A stretch of DNA of 5,358 nucleotides, from NCBI GenBank assembly GCA_016788805.1, contig JAEUSE010000075.1:1-5358 (forward strand), read 5' to 3'. The notes beneath the pieces were generated by a model that was not told the origin of the DNA, did not search any database, and saw nothing but the letters and a program-made list of their open reading frames with translations. Positions 1 to 3,638 of this stretch are shown here, piece after piece. Position numbers and translations under genes: made by a program. Within the stretch, counting starts at the first letter, position 1. Every line of letters begins with the position of its first letter. This DNA comes from Candidatus Doudnabacteria bacterium (GTDB lineage: Bacteria; Patescibacteriota; Doudnabacteria; UBA920).

Positions 1-95
1 CCCAAGCACGCCTAAAGACATTGGTGTTCCCACAATACCTCACCCCCACACGAAAATACACCGGCTTACATCCCGCTACTAATATTCCCCAGAAA

Positions 96-119
96 TATAA
101 TTACCGATATAATACTACT
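96..119 (+). promoter_or_regulatory. Tandem -10 boxes, probable leaderless promoter of the SelO-like gene
   Basis: Two exact TATAAT hexamers lie at 96-101 and 108-113. The second ends 6 nt before the ATG at 120, so a transcript starting the usual 6-7 nt after the -10 would begin at or next to the A of the start codon and carry no leader. No Shine-Dalgarno sequence is present between 85 and 119. The expected -35 place for the second box (85-90, TTCCCC) is poor. The exact start of transcription is inferred. Confidence 0.5.
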
Positions 120-1310
120 ATGAAAGAAACGTTCAGCCCAGAGGTAGCAGAAGCTACTCCTCAACCGGTAACAGAGACCTTTACAAGGTTGGAAATAGGC
201 AGAGACTTTAGTCCAGTGTATGCAAGTCCCCGAGTTCCTAAGATATTTAACCCGGAGCAATACTTGGTGTTTTTCGACCCGACTCAAAATGAACTTGCGC
301 TGCAAGCGGAGCCACCCCACTACCGCACTGTTACATTTGAAGATGAAGTGATTCCCATAGTCAAACAGGACATAAAGGGACAGCAGACAAACGAAGTGCA
401 ATTTGTAGTAAACGTAAAAGGGGTGGGCTGGCTACGGCCTTCCATGGAAGGAGATCGAACACGATTCCATACCCAAGAACGATTGGTAAAAGATGGCGCC
501 GACGACCGGAAAAACCTAGGTTTTATGGCAAAGAGCGAAGCAATGCGCGCCATACCTAATAGTGAAAAATTGATGCGCTGTGGCATAGACAGCGAAGTTA
601 TTTGGTATGTGGCAAACCTGGAGGGTATACCCTATGGCGGAAAGAGGGTTCCCATTCGGCGACTTATCGAAGACGGTGTAATAGCCGACCAAGAGTACGC
701 AATTATGACTCGACTACTCAAAACCAATAATCGACTCGGGGAGCTACGCCAAAGACCAGAGATCCTAGAAAAGGCTTTGACAGCATACAGTAAACATGCA
801 AAATATAACTTAGAGTTCGACACAGAGCATTTGCCTCCCCAAGAAGTACACCGTATATATCTAGAGTACTTGATGAACACACTCGGCAAGAACTCTGCGC
901 GGCTAATAAACAACGACCTGACTCACAATCAGATACACGGAAGAAATATCACTCTGATGGGTGAACTTGTTGACACAGACTCCGTACAATCTGTTGAATT
1001 ACCTTACTGGCTTACGGAAAGTTACGATGATTTTAGGCAGATGATAGTAACTGCAAATGAATTTTGTAAAGAATACGCAGAATTAGGACTTACTAGAGTA
1101 GACAACTATACCGCACTAAACTGGTATTGTGATTCGTTCGTTGCAAGCTTGTCTATGGACACACGACAAGCTTTTGAAAAAGCTCACGGTAGGGACCTGG
1201 TCGAACTTGTGTATGATTTTACGCGCACCTTCGCAGACCAAGGCACCAATCCGCCCACCAAACGGAACATGAAAAAATGGGCTGACATGGATAACTACCT
1301 ACAAAGCTAA
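120..1310 (+). CDS. Divergent SelO/YdiU-like pseudokinase-fold protein (putative protein AMPylase relative)
   Basis: 396-residue soluble protein with no signal peptide or membrane segment. I place it tentatively with the SelO (YdiU) protein-kinase-like AMPylases by motif order. A Pro-rich N-terminal stretch, 'PRVPKIFNPEQYLVFFDP' (about 37-54), resembles the SelO N-terminal 'PxPRLVAxNPExAxxLGLDP' segment. K100-G-V-G103 resembles the SelO 'KGSG' nucleotide-binding lysine segment. 'KSEAM' (138-142, E140) resembles the 'SEAMxxLGI' helix. 'HNQIHGRN-ITLMGELVD' (269-285) has the same spacing as the SelO loop 'HGVMNTDN-x8-D', with H269, N276 and D285. The residue before N276, usually the catalytic Asp in SelO, is Arg275, so activity may be altered. 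The ATG at 120 is preferred because a -10-like TATAAT lies 6 nt upstream and the 33-codon extension to a TTG at 21 runs through it. The gene stands alone, convergent with the smr gene. SelO proteins are usually about 480-550 residues, so this one is short. The alternative is an unrelated kinase-fold family or an uncharacterised protein. Confidence 0.85.
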   Translation: MKETFSPEVAEATPQPVTETFTRLEIGRDFSPVYASPRVPKIFNPEQYLVFFDPTQNELALQAEPPHYRTVTFEDEVIPIVKQDIKGQQTNEVQFVVNVKGVGWLRPSMEGDRTRFHTQERLVKDGADDRKNLGFMAKSEAMRAIPNSEKLMRCGIDSEVIWYVANLEGIPYGGKRVPIRRLIEDGVIADQEYAIMTRLLKTNNRLGELRQRPEILEKALTAYSKHAKYNLEFDTEHLPPQEVHRIYLEYLMNTLGKNSARLINNDLTHNQIHGRNITLMGELVDTDSVQSVELPYWLTESYDDFRQMIVTANEFCKEYAELGLTRVDNYTALNWYCDSFVASLSMDTRQAFEKAHGRDLVELVYDFTRTFADQGTNPPTKRNMKKWADMDNYLQS

Positions 1311-1312
1311 CA

Positions 1313-1342
1313 AAAATCTCCGCTCTTAACGGCGGAGATTTT
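1313..1342. terminator. Bidirectional intrinsic terminator between convergent genes
   Basis: AAAATCTCCGC (1313-1323) is perfectly complementary to GCGGAGATTTT (1332-1342), giving an 11-bp stem around an 8-nt loop (TCTTAACG). It begins 3 nt after the TAA of the SelO-like gene and ends 24 nt before the stop of the minus-strand smr gene. T runs follow the GC-rich core on both strands (TTTT at 1339-1342 on +, TTTTT on - at 1316-1312). It should therefore end both converging transcripts. Confidence 0.85.
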
Positions 1343-1366
1343 AATAAAGCTTGTAAAAAACCGAAA

Positions 1367-1627
1367 CTAAGACGGGAAGACGTCCAAGGCCCCGGCGCCG
1401 CCGGCGGTAACCTTGGCGGTACGGAATGTAACATTCCTTTTCTTTAAATACTCCTGCACATAGCTCCGTAGCACGGGGCCGTTACGCAAATCGCCCTTGC
1501 CGGTTATAACCCGAATATGTGCGTACTTTCCTTCTGCAAGAAGCGTGCCCAATACTACTCCTGCTTCTGCGGTGGTGTGTCCGTGTAAATCTACGACATA
1601 ATCCGGTTTTTGCTCGTACTTGTTCAT
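1367..1627 (-). CDS. Small stand-alone Smr (small MutS-related) domain protein
   Basis: 86 residues, covering essentially one Smr domain and nothing else. The signature pieces occur in order: 'DLHG' (13-16) followed by the 'EA' helix, 'RVITGKGD' (39-46), 'NGPVLRSYVQEYL' (49-61), and the terminal 'FRTAKVTAGGAGALDVF' (68-84), matching the family's 'A..GGxGAxxV' end. Smr domains bind nucleic acid, and many are endonucleases acting on branched DNA or on mRNA of stalled ribosomes. Stand-alone copies have uncertain roles. Here TGKG replaces the HGKG form and the His before the GG pair is absent; the TGKG variant also occurs in proteobacterial Smr proteins as I remember them. The ATG (1627-1625) overlaps the TGA of the upstream Nudix gene (ATGA), so translation is probably coupled. 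No Shine-Dalgarno sequence precedes it. The stop is TAG. The bidirectional hairpin at 1313-1342 lies just downstream. Confidence 0.88.
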   Translation of the reverse strand: MNKYEQKPDYVVDLHGHTTAEAGVVLGTLLAEGKYAHIRVITGKGDLRNGPVLRSYVQEYLKKRNVTFRTAKVTAGGAGALDVFPS

Positions 1628-2139
1628 GTGATGTGGGTAAAGTGCTCCGCAGCCATCATAATTATTTTGTCCATGTCGACAATGGTGTTTTCCGGCAAAG
1701 CCGCCACCGGGTAAAAGGTACCGATAGGCATAGATGCGTTGGTTACATCTAACCAGTGCACCTGGGACACTACCGCGCCGCGATCACCATCCCAAAAGCA
1801 CGGGCCAACAAAAACTGGTTCAGCCCATTCCGTTAACCCAAGTTCCCCGGATAATATTCGCTTAAAAGCTCCGACAAATGAGCCCAAAGGGTCCAGAGGC
1901 CGAATAACGCTCCCCGGACTATGCCACTGTCCGGCCCAAAACGGGTCGGTTTCCGCTCGCTGAGTAAGCAAAACTTCTATACCGGCTACACCGTGCCTCA
2001 GGCATACTACTTCAACTGTAGATAAAACAGTTAACCTGGCCAACTCTATAAATAAATCTTCCGGCAACAACCCGACATCTACCGCTCGCAGTTCTGCCAA
2101 CGTTCCCACGGACAACGTACCTCGTTCTGTTTCGCTCAT
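1624..2139 (-). CDS. Nudix-fold protein with degenerate Nudix box
   Basis: 171 residues. An N-terminal helical region (about 1-38) precedes a Nudix-like core: strands around 41-60 ('VEVVCLRHG', 'EVLLTQRA'), 'WHSPGSV' (72-78) and 'AFKRILSGELGL' (91-102). The last piece aligns with the end of the Nudix box, 'REUxEExGU', as R94-I95-L96-S97-G98-E99-L100-G101-L102. Only one box glutamate, E99, is kept. The first is Ile95, the second is Gly98, and the upstream Gx5E glutamate is not evident. Nudix enzymes hydrolyse nucleoside diphosphates linked to another moiety using Mg2+ bound by these glutamates, so this copy may be inactive, bind a ligand only, or use other residues. The start is ATG with AAGGG (2153-2149) 9 nt upstream. 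Its TGA overlaps the smr ATG. The family call is moderate, because the box is poor and only the fold-like spacing supports it. Confidence 0.82.
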   Translation of the reverse strand: MSETERGTLSVGTLAELRAVDVGLLPEDLFIELARLTVLSTVEVVCLRHGVAGIEVLLTQRAETDPFWAGQWHSPGSVIRPLDPLGSFVGAFKRILSGELGLTEWAEPVFVGPCFWDGDRGAVVSQVHWLDVTNASMPIGTFYPVAALPENTIVDMDKIIMMAAEHFTHIT

Positions 2140-2148
2140 AGTTCCGTA

Positions 2149-2188
2149 CCCTTAAAATATAGTATAAAAAGCTGCTCTCAGTATAAAA
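2149..2188 (-). promoter_or_regulatory. Promoter-like region and ribosome binding site of the Nudix-smr pair
   Basis: On the minus strand TTTTATACT occurs twice (2188-2180 and 2169-2161), each containing the -10-like TATACT, 19 nt apart. The copy nearer the gene would start transcription near 2154 and leave a leader of about 15 nt that carries AAGGG (2153-2149) 9 nt before the ATG, one of the few clear Shine-Dalgarno sites here. No good -35 is visible at 16-18 nt. The element overlaps the hairpin at 2167-2196. Confidence 0.4.
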
Positions 2189-2196
2189 CAGCTTTT
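2167..2196 (-). terminator. Probable intrinsic terminator of the DUF2238-SGNH operon
   Basis: Reading on the minus strand, AAAAGCTG (2196-2189) pairs perfectly with CAGCTTTT (2174-2167) across a 14-nt loop and continues into a T run (TTTTTAT). It lies about 95 nt after the SGNH stop. The stem is only 8 bp with four A-T pairs, and the loop is large, so it may be weak or leaky. It overlaps promoter-like sequence of the next gene. Confidence 0.45.
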
Positions 2197-2240
2197 CAAT
2201 CTCTCCAAGCACCCGGGTAACTAAAAACCGACCCCACACG

Positions 2241-2288
2241 CCATAGTAATATTCCAATATTCTGCAGAATACTGGAATGTTGTTATGG
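2241..2288. repeat. 48-nt imperfect palindrome (inverted repeat) after the SGNH hydrolase gene
   Basis: The sequence is centred on CTGCAG (2262-2267, between 2264 and 2265). Of 24 base pairs, 20 are Watson-Crick. The core 2251-2278 is 13 of 14 matched (ATTCCAATATTCTG against CAGAATACTGGAAT). The four exceptions are 2257/2272, 2250/2279, 2247/2282 and 2246/2283. The last three become G-U pairs in an RNA read from the + strand. It starts 3 nt beyond the SGNH stop (2292) and is not followed by a T run on the minus strand, so it does not look like a standard terminator. It could stabilise the 3' end of the mRNA, bind a dimeric protein, or be a small repeat element. Confidence 0.75.
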
Positions 2289-2291
2289 GGG

Positions 2292-2969
2292 TTAGTCGGC
2301 GTATGTGCGGAGGAGGGGGTATATGCGGTTGGCAATTTTAGCGTAGCCCGCGTCGTTGGGGTGGACGAGGTCGGTCATGTACCTACTGTTACCAAACAGG
2401 CCGTCTAACACGTCCGGCAGGTAGGCTGCTTGGCGGTTTTCTGCCAAAGCTTTTAGTTTGTCGTCGTGCCCGTTGCCCAACAAGTCGCCCCGCACACCCA
2501 ACAACACCGCTACCGCTCCCCGATTTTGTATGTACTCAATAATAGTCGCCAAGTTTGCCAGAGTTTGTTCTTGCGGAATACCCCGGAGTCGGTCGTTGCC
2601 GGAAAGCAGGACCATAACCACTTTAGGTTGGTACTTGTCTAGCTCGCCCAAACGCTGCACGCCGTCGGCCGTGGTGTTGCCCGATACGCCCAAATTTACA
2701 ATTGGTCGGCCCAGCTGTGCGGACAACACCGAAACAAAATTTTTCTCCGGCGCACTCGCCCCCACGCCTTGGACTAAGCTGTCTCCAAAAGCAATAACAT
2801 CTGTCCCGCTCGACGGGTAGTTCTTTACCTCGCCTGCCCCCGGCCACACCAACACCACCCCAACAACAGCCACGACCGCAACAGCTAAACCAATGAAAAT
2901 ATATTTTCTATTCATACAAAATTTTCTGTACGCCGCCAAGGCGACCCTGGCAACGCGCGTCTTTAACAC
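2292..2969 (-). CDS. Membrane-anchored SGNH/GDSL hydrolase (TesA/arylesterase-like)
   Basis: 225 residues from the GTG at 2969. A basic N-terminus and one hydrophobic segment (about 23-43, 'IFIGLAVAVVAVVGVVLVW') form a signal anchor or uncleaved signal, so the catalytic domain should face outside the cytoplasm. No lipobox cysteine is evident. All four SGNH blocks are present: 'FGDSLVQG' (61-68, nucleophile S64), 'NLGVSGNTT' (92-100, oxyanion G97), 'LLSGNDRL' (121-128, N125) and 'DLVHPNDAGY' (200-209, D200 and H203). The 'SGND.LRG' form and size match TesA/arylesterase-type enzymes that cleave ester or thioester bonds of acyl chains; the substrate here is unknown. The GTG start is 3 nt after the DUF2238 stop with GAGAAG (2984-2979) 9 nt upstream. 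An ATG at 2915 (beginning MNRKY) is a credible alternative that still keeps the anchor, but it has no Shine-Dalgarno site. The stop is TAA. Confidence 0.93.
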   Translation of the reverse strand: MLKTRVARVALAAYRKFCMNRKYIFIGLAVAVVAVVGVVLVWPGAGEVKNYPSSGTDVIAFGDSLVQGVGASAPEKNFVSVLSAQLGRPIVNLGVSGNTTADGVQRLGELDKYQPKVVMVLLSGNDRLRGIPQEQTLANLATIIEYIQNRGAVAVLLGVRGDLLGNGHDDKLKALAENRQAAYLPDVLDGLFGNSRYMTDLVHPNDAGYAKIANRIYPLLRTYAD

Positions 2970-2972
2970 AGT

Positions 2973-3584
2973 TTATTTCTTCTCAATACTTTGCGGCTTG
3001 CGAATAACAAAGAATGCCGCGGTTGCAACAATCGCGCCCAGCGTGTCGGCCAGCATGTCTTTTTGCGCATCCCAAATGTCCCCCTGACTACCCAAATACG
3101 CCGCACCAGCTTCCGGTGCTGCACTAGCCGCGTACACCCATTCTACCAGTTCATAGGCCATGGCAATGGTGGCTATAACAAACACCGGGTAGGTAAACAA
3201 CAAAAACTTATTGGCCACCAGCTTTCGGGCATACAACCACTCCGCTATGGCAAAGGCGTAAAAGCCCACGCTAAAGTGCGCCACCCGGTCGAAGTGGTTG
3301 CGCGCAAAGTGAAAAGTCTCCGTTACCCACCCAAACGGCACCTGCGCAAAGGTGTAGTGCCCGCCAATGGTGTGTAAATATATGAGTACAAACATAAGCG
3401 CGTAAGCCAGGTTAGAAAACCGCACCCCCCACCGGTACAAAAACAAAATAACAACCAAAATAATCCACACAGTAAGATTCTCCGCAAACCACGTCCCCCG
3501 CTCCACCGGACTCACCGCCAACACCGCAAACAACACCGCATACACCCCCACCAACCACCACAAAAATTTCGATTTTTCTTGCAT
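2973..3584 (-). CDS. DUF2238 family (E. coli YjdF-type) integral membrane protein
   Basis: 203 residues, close to the usual size of about 200 for this family. I judge six membrane segments by eye, at about 8-25, 36-50, 57-73, 103-118, 127-147 and 178-195. Family-typical polar motifs lie between and within them: 'HTIGGHYTFA' (71-80), 'RNHFDRVAHFSVGF' (95-108), 'YELVEW' (144-149) and 'GDIWDAQKDMLADTLGA' (168-184). The clustered His, Asp and Glu residues in membrane helices suggest a metal or lipid-headgroup site, but the function of the family is not established. It should not be confused with the Bacillus YjdF of the azaaromatic riboswitch. The ATG at 3584 is the only early ATG; TTG codons at residues 8 and 11 and GTG at 12 are weaker alternatives. 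It lies 54 nt after hsdR and 3 nt before the SGNH hydrolase, so it probably leads a two-gene envelope operon. The stop is TAA. Confidence 0.93.
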   Translation of the reverse strand: MQEKSKFLWWLVGVYAVLFAVLAVSPVERGTWFAENLTVWIILVVILFLYRWGVRFSNLAYALMFVLIYLHTIGGHYTFAQVPFGWVTETFHFARNHFDRVAHFSVGFYAFAIAEWLYARKLVANKFLLFTYPVFVIATIAMAYELVEWVYAASAAPEAGAAYLGSQGDIWDAQKDMLADTLGAIVATAAFFVIRKPQSIEKK

Positions 3585-3585
3585 G

Positions 3586-3614
3586 CTTATATTTTACCCT
3601 TTTTAACATGTCAA
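3586..3614 (-). promoter_or_regulatory. Sigma70-type promoter of DUF2238-SGNH operon overlapping its start codon
   Basis: On the minus strand TTGACA (3614-3609) is an exact -35 consensus, followed after 17 nt by TATAAG (3591-3586). This pair would start transcription just inside the annotated ATG (3584). A second -10-like box, TAAAAT, ends 6 nt before the ATG and would give a leaderless transcript but lies only 12 nt from TTGACA. AAGGG sits 12 nt before the ATG, farther than usual for a ribosome binding site. Either box implies very little or no leader. Confidence 0.5.
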
Positions 3615-3627
3615 AGGGAATCTTTGA
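3611..3627. promoter_or_regulatory. 17-nt inverted repeat overlapping the -35 box, possible operator
   Basis: TCAAAG (3611-3616) and CTTTGA (3622-3627) are perfect inverted arms separated by 5 nt (GGAAT). The site covers the first part of the -35 box TTGACA at 3614-3609. This is a common layout for a repressor operator. It could also be a weak hairpin in the hsdR 3' end, but it has no T run after it. No regulator gene is in the window. Confidence 0.3.
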
Positions 3628-3638
3628 TACTTGTTCGC

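Noticed and set aside
1..21. Minus-strand ATG at 21-19 opening a frame reading MSLGVLG to the left edge, a possible divergent gene
   Set aside because: Seven codons are too few to identify a gene, and no convincing ribosome binding site or -10 box at a fitting distance is seen. It remains possible that a divergent gene begins here.
21..119. 33-codon N-terminal extension of the SelO-like gene from a TTG at 21
   Set aside because: The extension has no family-like sequence, its start is a rare codon without a ribosome binding site, and two TATAAT boxes lie within it just before the ATG at 120.
2012..2335. Minus-strand open frame of 107 codons across the Nudix start and the intergenic region
   Set aside because: It overlaps the Nudix N-terminus and SGNH C-terminus in another frame, runs through the palindrome and hairpin, and its sequence is low in recognisable structure.
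3611..3627. Hairpin TCAAAG/CTTTGA considered as an hsdR terminator
   Set aside because: The stem is only 6 bp with mostly A-T pairs and is not followed by a T run on the minus strand. Its overlap with a -35 box fits an operator better.
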